Origin: Cardiocondyla obscurior
Taxonomy: Eukaryota; Arthropoda; Insecta; Hymenoptera; Formicidae
Direction: 5' to 3'
Assembly: GCF_019399895.1 (NCBI RefSeq)
Contig: NC_091884.1
Coordinates: 3,040,501-3,104,500, forward strand
DNA: 64,000 bases
Shown: positions 31,791 through 42,159 of the stretch, piece by piece
How the letters are laid out: the number at the start of each line of letters is the position of its first letter
Numbering within the stretch: the stretch's first letter is position 1
Notes under the pieces: model-generated
Seen by the model: the letters and a program-made list of their open reading frames with translations, nothing else
What the model was told of the DNA's origin: nothing
The model's database searches: none
Position numbers and translations under genes: made by a program

Positions 31791-32865
31791 CACCGAAGAA
31801 CAGAAATACAGCGAAGAAGAGAAAATAAAAATACTCAAAGAATACCACGACTCCCCCTTAGGAGGACACCAGGGAGTAAATCGCACAATCAATAGGATCA
31901 AATTACGTCATAACTGGTACGGAATGAATAAGGATATCGAAAAGTACATCCAGAAATGCGAAAACTGCCAAAGAAACAAATTAAGCCGAAAAACGAAAAT
32001 GCCGCTAATTATAACGGACACGCCAGGGAAACCCTTCGAGAAATGCGCCCTGGACATTGTGGGACCGCTACCGATAACGACCGCCGGAAATAAATACGTG
32101 CTGACATTTCAAGATCTCCTAACTAAGTTCAGCAAGGCTATCGCGTTACCAAACCAAGAAGCGGCTACCGTGGCCAAGGCGTTCGCGACAAAGATAATTC
32201 TCGAGCACGGGATACCCGAGAATATTCTCACGGACCAAGGGACCAACTTCCTAAGTGAAATTTTTAAACAAACCTGTAAACTTTTGAAAATAAACAAGAT
32301 TCAAACCACCGCATACCACCCTGAAACAAACGGAGCGCTAGAGAGATCGCATAGAACCCTAGCGGAATACCTGCGACATTATCTAAATGAAGAGCAAACC
32401 GACTGGGATGAGTGGTTACCCTACGCGATGTTCACTTATAATACCACGCCCCACACATCCACGGGATTTACTCCATTCGAACTCGTATACGGGCACCAGG
32501 CAATGCTACCGACAGCACTGACCACGGTGCCCAAACCAACTTACTCTTACGAAAATTACGCGCAAGAATTACGCGAACGATTGCGCGCGGCTAACCGGAT
32601 AGCCAGAGAAAATGCCAGACTAAAGAAGGAAAAAACAAAAATTACGTTCGATCAGAAAATAAATCCGCGCGCATTCAAGGTAGGTGACCACGTGTTACTG
32701 CACGACGAAACGGTACGAAGGGGGCGATCGAAAAAATTAGATGCTAAATGGGTAGGACCGTATATAATAATAGAACGGAACGGCGACGTTAATTATACAA
32801 TACGAAAGGGCCGAAAAACAACGCGAGTACACGCGAACCGACTAAAAGCCTTTATAGATCATTAA
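31790..32865 (+). CDS. Integrase of errantivirus-like element (5' truncated, fused in frame to G1 integrase)
   Basis: Begins inside the zinc-binding region (EYHDSPLGGHQG, then CENCQRN), followed by the core with D (ALDIVGPL), D (LTDQGTNF) and E (NGALERSHRT), and a basic C-terminal SH3-like domain (VGDHVLLHDE, VGPYII). It would join element DNA to the genome. The frame is open upstream without break through the last 100 residues of a different integrase, so the window shows one 472-codon ORF from 31447 holding two integrase pieces; the first is degraded G1. Confidence 0.85.
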
Positions 32866-33054
32866 TAAGACGGAGAGAGATCACGCGCAGCGAGGCGGAC
32901 AGGAGTAAATAAGCAATAGGGATAAGAGTAAATAAGCAATAAGGAATAAACAGCAGGGGGACCAGTGGCAGAGGCAATCGACACCAGCCTCAGGACCCAA
33001 AGAGGCTGGGTTCAAGCCAAAGGACGGACAGAAGCGTAAAGAAATACGTGAATA

Positions 33055-33366
33055 CTACTCACGATTGCTGAGAGGCCAGACGACCCGGCCAGTCGACGAC
33101 GCCCGGATCCGGAGATCCACGTCGTATCTCCGCTCCCAGACGGAAATCAGCCGAAAATCATCCCTCGGCGGCGGGGGCGGTGACGGCGTCCGTGGGGTGC
33201 AGCACGGCTCGCACATCCTGGGTTCAAAGTAGCCGCTGCACCTCACGCAAAGCTGGTATCGCGCCCGGTCCAGGAGATGATCCTGGCACAGGACGATGTA
33301 ACCGGGCGCGCGGCACCGAAAGCACCGCTCCCCCGATGCCAAGGAAGCCTCTCTTGGAAAATCCAC
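33055..33366 (-). CDS. Antisense Cys-rich exon between pol and env (putative)
   Basis: On minus, a frame bounded by acceptor-like TTCTTCGTTTTCAG (exon from 33366) and TAG at 33055, with a GTGAGT donor overlapping the stop. About 100 residues: four Cys-pair motifs (CFRC, CVRC, CEPCC and single C/H residues between), then a Pro run and a basic tail, in keeping with a small zinc-binding protein. The plus strand has no comparable ORF. A donor (GAG|GTGAGTGC, 33655-33660) and another possible exon (33663-33720) lie upstream on minus. No family recognised; not proven to be expressed. Confidence 0.4.
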   Translation of the reverse strand: MDFPREASLASGERCFRCRAPGYIVLCQDHLLDRARYQLCVRCSGYFEPRMCEPCCTPRTPSPPPPPRDDFRLISVWERRYDVDLRIRASSTGRVVWPLSNRE

Positions 33367-33844
33367 TGAAAACGAAGAAATCACAAATAAACACCCCGTA
33401 GTTATAAGTACACTTAAGTAATCATAGGGAAAATAAATGTAAGGCGAAAAAATACAAAAAAAAAAAATTTTTTTTTTTGGAAACGAAAGCACAGTATCCT
33501 TACTTTCTTTCTAACTCGGGAAAAAACAAAACACTTAGCAAAACCGACTCGTACCCGTTGACAACAGAGAGCAGACTGACGGGACGAGCATAAAAAATTC
33601 ATGGGATAGATTAAGGCGACACCGTAATATTACACGAATGAAATAGAATATATGCACTCACCTCAGCGATAGAGTCCTTTTCGCCTGCACAGTAGCGAAA
33701 CCTCAGACACGTGGGGACACTTCGCGCACACAAAAAAAAAAAAAAAGAAGCCAACGCGGCATCGCGCTGTAATAAAACTGAAAGATAATTTACCTTTCAG
33801 AATTATTCTCGCTGCAACATACGGTTCAAACGGGGGTACGGGGG

Positions 33845-35353
33845 GTGAGCAGTCACCGCCGTACAAAATCACCGCCGTACAAAATCACATTCGAGAACGA
33901 ACCTGGGCTATACTTCGAGGGCCAGGGACAACTTCAGATAACCGAATCCGTGTGGAAATTCGTAATAATCACCGACACAGAAGCCATCGAAGCACGATAC
34001 AAAAATTTACAAAGCTACGTCACTAAAGCAGAAGAATTATGCGAGAATTTCTACAAAGCAAAGGAAGATCAGATAGGCGCAAAGTGTAAGGAGATACTAT
34101 ATACAGCAGCAGCGGAAAACGATAAGCTAACGGTCGCGTTGAACCGGCTACGAATTATATACGGCGTGCCAGTACAAAAAAGGGGATTAATAGATATTAT
34201 AGGGAAAGTAGGAAAATCGTTGTTCGGATTAATGGACGCGGATGACGAAGAACAAATAACAGAACAACTTGAAATTATACACTCGCGGCAGGAAGCGCTA
34301 CAACATGTCGCCAAGACGCAGATAAAAATTTTAAACACGACCATAGGGCACATAAAATTGATGGAAGATAAAGTGGAACACCACATACAGATTTTAGCAA
34401 ACGCAACGAGCAATATCAGCTGGAGGCTGGATCAGCTGACGCGCAGATTGTACGCGATAGACTATTTGTCAGTATTAGAGGCATTAATTAAAAATATGAT
34501 AAGCGACGTATACGACGTCACCGATTTTATAACGCACGCAAAAGCGGACATTATAAACCTACGCATACTACCCTTAGAAAAACTAATAATAGAATTAAGA
34601 GAAGCCTCGGGGCATTTAAAAGGGGGAAATCACTTCCCATTTAGGGTAAACGAACAAAGCTGGAATGACATACAGAAATACGCGGAAATTAGCGCATATT
34701 ATAAAAAGAACGCGATAGTAACTATTATAAAATTCCCCATCGTCAAATATGAGTCATATGAGGTAATGAGAGTCTCGCCAGTACCCGTCCTAGAGAAAGA
34801 AAATAGATTTAAGGTGGTAAACGTAAACAACGAGGTAATCGCGTTTGACCGAGATAACGCGAATTATATCTTACTAACCGCGGACGAGCTAAAGAAATGC
34901 AAGCGTGGGAACAAAAACTACATATGCACGCAGAATCACCCGGTTTATCGCGTTAAGGCGAATGCCCCGTGTGAGATACAGGCGCTCACGAGACCCGAGC
35001 AGCAACCGACGCAATGCGATATACAACACCTCACGTCGCGTGCCACGTTTTGGATGACACTAAGCGAGCCGCAGGCTTGGTTATTTTCGACCATAAACAC
35101 ACAGGAGATACACATGCAATGCAAAAACTACCCGAGCAAAATACTACTGATCGAGCGGACGGGAAAATTGAATGTGTACGGAGAATGCAAAATCACCACG
35201 ACCGACATGACGATACGCACAAGGACAGCTTCTAACGAGACAAACATAATTACCCACTTACCTCTATACAATCTAAGCCTTACACCCGCGAATGCCTTAC
35301 CGGAAGGTACGAACGTAAAAGAAATACAACGCGAGACATTTATAAGAAAGTAG
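33845..35353 (+). CDS. env: Env-like fusion glycoprotein of errantivirus-like element, C-terminus frameshifted
   Basis: About 500 residues of the insect errantivirus/baculovirus F-type envelope family. A basic cleavage site before a Gly-rich hydrophobic segment (QKRGLIDIIGKVGK, near 34175) is the typical fusion peptide position, followed by a long helical heptad region and Cys pairs in the C-terminal ectodomain. The first codon is GTG after a short repeat, so the signal peptide and true start are probably on an upstream exon, as errantivirus env is made from a spliced RNA. The frame ends early; the membrane anchor is in another frame (35354-35586). Confidence 0.75.
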   Translation: MSSHRRTKSPPYKITFENEPGLYFEGQGQLQITESVWKFVIITDTEAIEARYKNLQSYVTKAEELCENFYKAKEDQIGAKCKEILYTAAAENDKLTVALNRLRIIYGVPVQKRGLIDIIGKVGKSLFGLMDADDEEQITEQLEIIHSRQEALQHVAKTQIKILNTTIGHIKLMEDKVEHHIQILANATSNISWRLDQLTRRLYAIDYLSVLEALIKNMISDVYDVTDFITHAKADIINLRILPLEKLIIELREASGHLKGGNHFPFRVNEQSWNDIQKYAEISAYYKKNAIVTIIKFPIVKYESYEVMRVSPVPVLEKENRFKVVNVNNEVIAFDRDNANYILLTADELKKCKRGNKNYICTQNHPVYRVKANAPCEIQALTRPEQQPTQCDIQHLTSRATFWMTLSEPQAWLFSTINTQEIHMQCKNYPSKILLIERTGKLNVYGECKITTTDMTIRTRTASNETNIITHLPLYNLSLTPANALPEGTNVKEIQRETFIRK

Positions 35354-35586
35354 AGTTAGATAAGTTAAGCGGCGAACTCAGTGAGCTGGACAACACCGTG
35401 AGTCAGCCCGGAGGTATCACCTCTCACGAGATAATCGTGTACACTGCGAGCGCCAGTACCACTGTAAGCGTGATAGCTACAATTGCGGTAATTGTAATAT
35501 TAGGTATAAGAAAATATCACAAGAATAAAAAACCCCCTCCGCCTCCTTGCATGTTGAAACCAACCACGGCGCCCGCGTCCGTGTAA
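35354..35586 (+). pseudogene. Env membrane anchor and tail, out of frame
   Basis: In the alternative frame a helical stem leads to a hydrophobic segment (about 22 residues, VSVIATIAVIVILGI core) and a basic, Pro-rich cytoplasmic tail ending at TAA 35586. It is the missing C-terminus of the env ORF, separated by a one-base indel shortly before 35353. Confidence 0.7.
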
Positions 35587-35712
35587 GTTATAAGTTTAAA
35601 GCGATAAGCAAAGCAAGAAAATTAGATTAAGCAACTGATTAATGTAATGGCTTCTGTAAACGGCGATAAGAAGAAAATGGCCCTAATAAAACTCTGGCCC
35701 TTTTCTTCTCCC

Positions 35713-35726
35713 CAGGAGGGGAGGGA
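35713..35726 (+). promoter_or_regulatory. Polypurine tract
   Basis: AGGAGGGGAGGGA directly before the TG of the 3' LTR, the expected plus-strand primer. Confidence 0.85.
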
Positions 35727-36138
35727 TGTTGTAACCCGACCCTGGCAACAGCAAGGCCGCGCACGCGAAGGCGCTGGCCGGGTTAACAACCAGCGTCGAT
35801 CGGATCTTCCGATCGCGGAATCCGCTGACCGATCGACGCCTTGCACTTTTCGCATAGGCAATGACCGAACGCGGTCACTGTCCCATGCGCCCGGAATTCG
35901 CGGACTGTTGCTTTTCCGCCTTAGCAACAGTCGCGTATAAAACCCGCGGCCACCGAACGCCCGCGGGTCATTCTGTTAATTACTACGACGGGGTAACGCT
36001 GCCCGAAGCCTAAGAACGCAACCAAAGGAAAATAAAAGGACATCTACATAAAATAAAAAGTTATCTTTTATTACGGCCCTCGTTAATATATACACAAGAA
36101 CCGGGAGGACGGACCCCTTGCACCGTCGTGGTGCAACA
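35727..36138 (+). repeat. 3' LTR of errantivirus-like element
   Basis: TGTTGTAACCCGACC...GTGCAACA, 412 bp. It contains GTATAAAACC (about 35935) with an initiator region about 30 bases on, and AATAAA signals near 36031-36056. A related solo LTR in reverse orientation lies at 62945-63492. The 5' LTR is missing. Confidence 0.85.
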
Positions 36139-36161
36139 AAAATTACATATTTACTTATAAA

Positions 36162-37563
36162 CTAACATAGAGTAGATATTAATTTTTTGTTAACGTAAGA
36201 TTTAAGAATAGATTTCGGTGGAATCACAATGTTCTTTGGACATGTTGACTTAAGAATCAACTTATCGCTAAAGGTAATGGCACGCTTAAGAGTAGTCGGT
36301 ATCTGTGAGCTAGAAGACGGTTCAGAAACGCAAGGTTCAAACGGTTCGGATTGCAAGGATTGAGCGTCAGATGTTACAGCTTCTGGAGTAAAATACGCAG
36401 GTTTTAACAATTCAACAGATATGCTACAGGCAGTGCCGTTGATTTCTAAAGAATAAACGCGATCGGAGATATGGCTTAAAATTTTATAAGATTCGACGTA
36501 AAGACGCTCTAAAGCTTTTTTGGCTTTGCATAACATAAATGCATGAGTACAAGTAACTAAATCTTTAAAGAAAAATGCTTTGAATTTATAATTATGAGCT
36601 ATAGAAACTGGTTTAACTGCACGCATATATTCGCGGAATTCCTCGATAAAGATATGTGGATTGGGTTTAAAATCTATAGATGACAAAAATTCGCCAGGAA
36701 TACGCAAGGACGTACCATAAAGGAAATCGGCTGGCGACGCATTCGTGTCGGATCGCAAACAAGTACGTAAACCGAGAAGTACAGTAGAAAGGGTTAGCGT
36801 CCATTAAGCATCGGCGTGACACATAAGCGCGGATTTCAAGCTACGATGCCAACGTTTCACCATACCATTCGAAGAAGGGTGATAAGCAGTTGATCTAATA
36901 CGTTGGGTACCGACGAGCGAAAGAAGTGCTTGAAAAAGCTGAGATTCGAATTGAGCTCTTTGGTCCGATGTAATGACCTCTGGGGCATCAAAACGGGATA
37001 TCCAGTTATCGAAGAAAGCGCGAGCAACAGTGTGCGCTGAAGTTTCATTTAAAGGAATGACTTCAGTCCAACGGAGGAAACGATCAATTATTGTTAAAAT
37101 GTATCGATAACCTTCGCTCGACGGTAACGGCCCAACTATGTTAATATGAACGTGCGAAAATCGCCCATTGGGAGCAATAAATTTATCTGAATCGCATTTA
37201 ACGTGGCGAGAGATTTTTGATTGCTGACAATCGAGGCAATTTTTACAGTAAATAACGACGTCTTTATGTAAGTTTGGCTAAATATAACGCTGGTGAATTA
37301 AACGATCGGTAACTTTAGCGCTCGGATGCGATTGCGAATGATATTTTTCTAGCAACCTATTACGCAGTGATACAGGTACGTAGGGTCTAATAAACTCACT
37401 AGATATATCACAATAAAGAGGAATACGATTAGATCCCCAAGTTAGTTATTTTAAAGGTAACGTTGACTTAGAAGACTTAAGTAATTCGAACAGCTCGACA
37501 TCATTGTTTTGTTCAGACGATAGTTTCTCAACATTAATTTGATCGGAAAAGCATATCGGTTCG
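36162..37563 (-). pseudogene. G3 integrase, broken
   Basis: On minus from 37563: the H-H-C-C zinc region (HQRYI, CKNCLDCQ, near 37220), core D (HINIVGPLP; first D is N here), D (TSDQRAQF) and E-equivalent (NGMVKRWH; E is K), then a conserved C-terminal part in the 198-codon frame 36758-36162 ending LLKPAYF. Frame changes and stops near 37440, 37280 and 36804 interrupt it. Two of three catalytic residues are changed, so it is dead. Confidence 0.75.
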
Positions 37564-38275
37564 TGTTTGAAATATACGTTAGCGACCAGTCGGCCCCTGC
37601 TGTTTTCGATGGCTTTCCGTCAACGGATTATTATTTGTTTTTGTCGGCAGGGTCGGTTGGGCTTTGTGTGATCTATCGATCGGATCGAGCTTCCGACGCG
37701 CGTACTGCGTCGATTCCTCCGAATGGGTGGCTCAGTCTTCGTCGATAGATCACACGGAGCACTTGCTTCTCAATTATAAAACGCCGACGGTACTTTCCAG
37801 CCGTGTGCGCGTATCGCTATTCATCTTTCAATATTATCTTCTCTTTATTTCGTTTTTATTCTGTGTGGGCTCACAAGATCGGTCAACCGCGCCGGACTCT
37901 CTGGTGACGCGTAATCGTGTATTTCCGCGCGCAAGATCTCCGCTCCGGTAACGGTCCATACTTGGAGCCGTCAGAAGATCTCCGTTGGTTCGCGTTGGTC
38001 ACCGAACGCAGAGAGATAAGAAGATTTCCGCTTTTCGAATTCCCGAGTCTCGTGACTCATCTGTGCTGTGTGTTTGTATTCTCTACGATTTTAAGAAATA
38101 GACTGTGTTTGCTAAGAAACGAGTTCGCATTCTTTTTTGTTCCTTTCGTGCTCGTCTATCCATTTCCGCGTCAACGCTCGTGAGTTACGGGTTGCATAAC
38201 GAGCATTATCTGTTCGGATCCGGCGTTCGCGCCCTTCGCGGTCGATGTCTCCGCTCGCAAACGGAAACGCTAACA
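37564..38275. mobile_element. Solo LTR, 712 bp, TSD GTTCG
   Basis: TGTTTGAAATATACG...ACGCTAACA between GTTCG at 37559-37563 and 38276-38280. It splits G3 between RNase H (ADPLSRIE) and integrase; removing it and one GTTCG restores an open frame. TATAAAAC near 37777 reads on plus. Confidence 0.9.
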
Positions 38276-39198
38276 GTTCGATTCGAGAAAGTGGATCAGC
38301 GACCACGTTAGAGTTACCGGAAATATGTTTTATCCTACAGGTAAATTGCGCAATGTATTATAATTGACGCGCTTGGCGTGGAGACGCCTTCTCAGAAAGC
38401 TGATTAAACGCTTAAGTCAGAGGCTTGTGATAAGTAACGACGGTGAAATCACGGCCTTCTAAGTAATGTTTAAAACGGATGGATTTGTAAATCGCAGTGA
38501 GCTCGCGATCGTAAGCGTTATACTTTAATTGAGTCGGAGTAAACTTACGGGAGAAGAAAGCTAATGGTTTCTAGGAATCATTAGTTCCTTGCTCTATAAC
38601 CGCTCCGATAACTATATCAGAAGCATCGGTAACTAATCTGAGATCGGCTGAATCCGACGGATACGCTAGTAACACGACATTTGTTAACTTTGTTTTGCAT
38701 TTATCGAATGCAGATTCCGCTTCGGCAGTTCAGAGGATTTCGCGTTTATTGCGCTTTCGCGAATCTGTAATGTACGCATTTAACGGAAGTAGCAATTGAG
38801 CTGCCTTAAAAATAAAACGACGATAAAAATTAATCACGCCTAAGAATCGACGAAGCTCCTCAACTGTGCGAGGTTTAGGATAGTCGCGAATAGCTCGTAC
38901 TTTTTCGGTAATAGGCTTAAGACTTTGAGCAGCCACAAAGTGACCAAGAAACGTTAATTTCGGAACGCCGAAAACGTATTTGTCTAAGTTAATGCGGAGG
39001 TGATATGTATTGAAGCGATCGAATACAGTTTTTAAATGTTTCTCATGCTCCTCTTTAGAAGAGGACGCTATGAGAATGTCATCAAAAAAATGAGAAAACG
39101 AATTCTAAATCACCTAGCGCGCGGTGCATGTAACGTTGAAAGGTTTGACCGGCGTTACGTAGACCAAAGGTCATTGCGCTGAATTCAAATAAACCAGA
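38276..39198 (-). pseudogene. G3 reverse transcriptase (second part) and RNase H
   Basis: On minus from 39198: RT from the SAMTFGLRNAGQTFQ motif, FDDIL catalytic site with a frame slip in a T-run (about 39086), FLGHFV, then RNase H (VTDASD) to NVVADPLSR at 38290. In-frame stops lie near 38730 and elsewhere. The first part of RT is on the far side of Polinton B (56543-57060). Confidence 0.8.
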
Positions 39199-39204
39199 AA
39201 GGGT

Positions 39205-39413
39205 AGTAGGGAATAAACACGGGTTCTAACCCAGGAGCGTTGAGGGAGGCGAGGGGACGGGGAAAAAACCGCGATGAGAGGAGCGCGGGGAGAGGTAGCC
39301 GTAGGTGGGAAGAGAGACCGGGGGGGTATCCGTCACCCATTCATACCCCGGTCTCTCTTCCCCCCTCCTCGCCTCCCGCTTCCCAGTTAGAACCCGTGTT
39401 TATTCCCCCATCA
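39205..39413. repeat. Terminal palindrome, left tip
   Basis: GAATAAACACGGGTT near 39210 recurs inverted as AACCCGTGTTTATTC near 39400, and GGTAGCCGTAGGTGGGAAGAGAG faces CTCTCTTCCC, around a spacer of about 18 bp. Confidence 0.8.
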
Positions 39414-39481
39414 CAACACCCCCCCGCGCTAGCAACCTCTGTTAATATATATTACAAATAAAATAAAAACTTACGTTTTTT

Positions 39482-39817
39482 TTAATTTTGCTGCATTTTT
39501 TTTTTCACCGGTGGCAATTCGCTGTTTGTGAAGACGAATCGTTTCCCGTGGGTGCACAAGTTCATTCGCTTGTCTATAATGTATTCACAATCGTTACCCA
39601 CAGGATTTTTGGGAAGAAAAGGAGATGTTCTAATAATTGTTAATTGCTCACTAAGTTCGATTTTTTTACCACGTAAACGATTGTCTATATATATGCTAGA
39701 TTGAGCTATACAGCTTTTTTGGTGTGTACCACACCACGCACCGCCTGTACTGAATGGGGTACGATCCCCCAACTCACGACGCGCAAGAATATGCAGTAGC
39801 GACGAACACTTTTCCAT
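39482..39817 (-). CDS. TIR-borne Polinton gene, left copy
   Basis: 111 residues from ATG 39817 (MEKCSSLLHILARREL), in the left inverted repeat. Conserved Cys/His: WCGTH-x3-C and a later C...C-x-H (LCTHGKRF), suggesting a metal site. The right copy (55892-56227) has exactly the same length but many replacements, so both ends keep an open frame while diverging. Unknown function. The initiator-like GTCAGTCGT lies about 50 bases upstream. Confidence 0.7.
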   Translation of the reverse strand: MEKCSSLLHILARRELGDRTPFSTGGAWCGTHQKSCIAQSSIYIDNRLRGKKIELSEQLTIIRTSPFLPKNPVGNDCEYIIDKRMNLCTHGKRFVFTNSELPPVKKKMQQN

Positions 39818-40487
39818 TTGAGAGAAATTAGATGTTACACTTGAAAAAATCAGCATACGACTGACAGGCTACAGCTGTGAACTCACTGCAGATAGTCAGA
39901 AAGTAAAACGAAAGCATTTTTTTATCAACAGCAGTCTCGAAGGTGTGACATATACTCACGCGAATCTTTTTACAGCGTTTAGCACGTTCGAAACTTAAGA
40001 TGCATTTTTATCATGCAATGAGAGATTAAGAAATTATTTCATTTGAAAAGATGTATCTCGAAAAAATGCGACATATACTTATACAAATTTTTCTTATAGC
40101 TACACGTTTGAAACTCAAGATGCATTCTTGCACATAATGTGAAATTATTTTATATTAAAAAATATAAATTTGCAAATATTTTTTTGTCTTATAAACAATA
40201 TATTTAATATAAACATTTTGAAATATAATATAAACATTTAAAACATATACTTATGCGAATCTTTCTTTTGAAATTTTTTATCATCTACTATCCTAAGGTG
40301 TATGACATATACCCGTGCGAATCACTTAAGAAAAAAATGCTGTCAAATCGACACGTGTTAAAAAATGCATCAATATGCAAAAATGTATATATAAAGAGAG
40401 GCTGTGAGATGAAAATCTATCTAGTTGTGAAACATCATAGTTTTGAGAAGCATTTAACTGTAAAGTTTTTTTGTTAAAAAGAAAAAA

Positions 40488-40977
40488 ATGAGTGACACAT
40501 TTTACAATGATTGTATAGAGAATCATATTAATGTGGTATATCCAGCCATTGGGGTAAGTATTATCACGTAAAAATACAAATTATTTTAATGAAAAAAATG
40601 TATCATAATACTTTTTCAGCGCATATATATAGACAGCGAGCCATTTGACGAGGTGCAAATTAGACATGTTGTAAAAATAAAAATTCCACGTATACAGCCC
40701 GTAAGTCATCTTTACACAAAAAATATATTTGAATAATAAAAGAATATAGAAATAAAAATAATTTAATTTTTAGGAATGGATTGATCCAGAAGAAATACAT
40801 ATAAAAGGATATATAAATATAAAAAAAAAATACTCAATTAAAAATGAACGCTATCGTGATAGACAATATAATATATATATATGGATGGGCCCTCATGAAG
40901 GTGGCGATGTCTTCGGGCTGCGCCGCTTATTTGATATGGAGGAGGACATCGCCTTTGCGCCGGAAAGTTGGAGTTAG
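40488..40977 (+). CDS. Polinton B three-exon small gene
   Basis: Exons 40488-40553, 40620-40700 and 40774-40977 with clean GT..AG introns (GGG|GTAAGT...TTTTTCAG|CGC; CCC|GTAAGT...TTTTAG|GAA), all phase 0, give 116 residues from MSDTFYND to APESWS. All introns are shorter than 80 bp and no exon exceeds 70 codons. The protein has no Cys motif or membrane segment; it is rich in Ile and charged residues. A further GTAAAA...TTTCAG pair after the stop may mark a 3' UTR intron. Unknown function, Polinton left-end region. Confidence 0.65.
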
Positions 40978-41060
40978 GTAAAAATAAATATATATTCTTT
41001 AATATATATTCTTTAATATATAATGTATTTTAATTTATAATTATATATTTCAGCCCCAAA

Positions 41061-41236
41061 ACATGATTTAAATTAAGATTAAGATTAAGATTAAGATTAA
41101 AATATATATGTTAATAATTATATTTTATATGTTTTATATATTTTATATATTTTATATATTTTATATTTGTTAAAAATAAAAACATAATTTTACATAAAAT
41201 AATTTTTATTTTAATCTTTATAACTCCTCCTGACAC
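41061..41236. repeat. (TTAAGA)n and TATATATTT low-complexity tract
   Basis: Five TTAAGA units at 41070-41099 followed by TTTTATATA repeats; it separates convergent genes. Confidence 0.8.
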
Positions 41237-41557
41237 AACCACTAATTAAATATTTTAAGGTGCTACACTTCATCACCATCCGCTAACATAAATTTTTTAT
41301 TAAAAATTTTTTACAACTTTTGATGCTCCAGTTAAATATTTTTAAATACATTTTGTAAAGCGCAATGCTTAAGATGATTATTAATAGGATCCAAAATATT
41401 TTGTAAGATTCGGCATCTTCATTATCTGCGTCTAAGGTTTCAATGATGTGGTCTTCTCTAACATCGCCGTCGCGCATATCAGCCATGCACGTTTCTCGTA
41501 TCCTTTGATATAAGATGCTACACTTCATCGCCATTCTCGTTAACATAATTTTTATCT
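41237..41557 (-). pseudogene. Degenerate tandem duplicate of the capsid-linked gene's 3' end
   Basis: Matches the last 100 codons of the next gene in nucleotide sequence (YQRIRET.MADM, IIETLDADNEDAES, CALQ region replaced by hydrophobic residues, IFNW). Frame shifts turn part of it into a hydrophobic stretch that could be mistaken for a membrane protein. It probably arose by local duplication of about 300 bp. Confidence 0.7.
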
Positions 41558-42073
41558 TTATAATTCCTTTTGGCGCTGCGACCACCAGTTGAATATTTTA
41601 AATACATTCTGTAAAGCGCAATGCGTAAGATGATTTCCGCATCGCATGGTATTAATAGTATCTAAAATATTTAAAGATTCAATATCTTCATAATCAGCGT
41701 CTAAGGTTTCAATGGTGTAATCTTCTCTAACATCATCGTCGAGCATATCAGCCAACCATGCACATTTCTCATATCCTTTGACGTATATAAGACGTGACAC
41801 TTCATCACCGCCTACACCTGTTACAGCTGTTGTAATTAATTGTTTTGCCATGTTGTATGGCACAGTTCCTTCTTCCCATGACAATGCGTGATGATATTTT
41901 ATTGTCCAAGAAATGCATGATTTTTCAGATTGTTTCAAAAAATTCCATGGCACTGGATTTTTAAAGATGTAATGAGTTAGAACAGTACCCTTTCTTAGCA
42001 CTGCAACTTCTTTTACAATAAATCGCCGCCCAATATTAAAACCTTGAAGATCAACAAACGTTGGCGCAATCAT
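41558..42073 (-). CDS. Polinton capsid-linked conserved protein
   Basis: 171 residues, intact, from MIAPTFVDLQGF. Motifs shared with Polinton A: VDLQ, KEVAVLR, HYIF..PVPW, YHHALSW (NHHGLSW in A), IETLDADYED, CALQNVFKIFNWWSQRQ. It follows capsid on the same strand by about 90 bases and is probably expressed with the virion genes. Early D, an HH motif and the late acidic block could fit an RNase H-like 3'-5' exonuclease, but I do not claim it. Confidence 0.75.
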   Translation of the reverse strand: MIAPTFVDLQGFNIGRRFIVKEVAVLRKGTVLTHYIFKNPVPWNFLKQSEKSCISWTIKYHHALSWEEGTVPYNMAKQLITTAVTGVGGDEVSRLIYVKGYEKCAWLADMLDDDVREDYTIETLDADYEDIESLNILDTINTMRCGNHLTHCALQNVFKIFNWWSQRQKEL

Positions 42074-42159
42074 GATGATGAACGCGTGTTTGAAACAATA
42101 ATGACGTGTAGATAAAATTGCTTCTTTATATATGATAAAAACTGCTGATATAGCAATTT

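Larger units (their letters stand above)
31790..36138 (+). mobile_element. Errantivirus-like (env-bearing Ty3) element, 5' half missing
   Basis: Carries integrase, an env gene of insect fusion-protein type, a polypurine tract and a 3' LTR. The 5' LTR, gag, protease and RT are absent; the left edge is fused to G1 integrase. Compared with the G1 pieces the sequence is cleaner (long open frames), so it is younger. Confidence 0.85.
39205..40100. repeat. Left terminal inverted repeat of Polinton B
   Basis: Matches the right end in reverse complement from the tip through the TIR gene and about 250 bp beyond (block TATGTCACACCTTCG...TTTAGCACG). The outer 200 bp is itself palindromic around a short spacer (39334-39351). 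Confidence 0.85.

Noticed and set aside
40253..40477. 74-codon plus ORF
   Set aside because: AT-rich, overlaps the TIR edge, no homologue at the right end, no motif.
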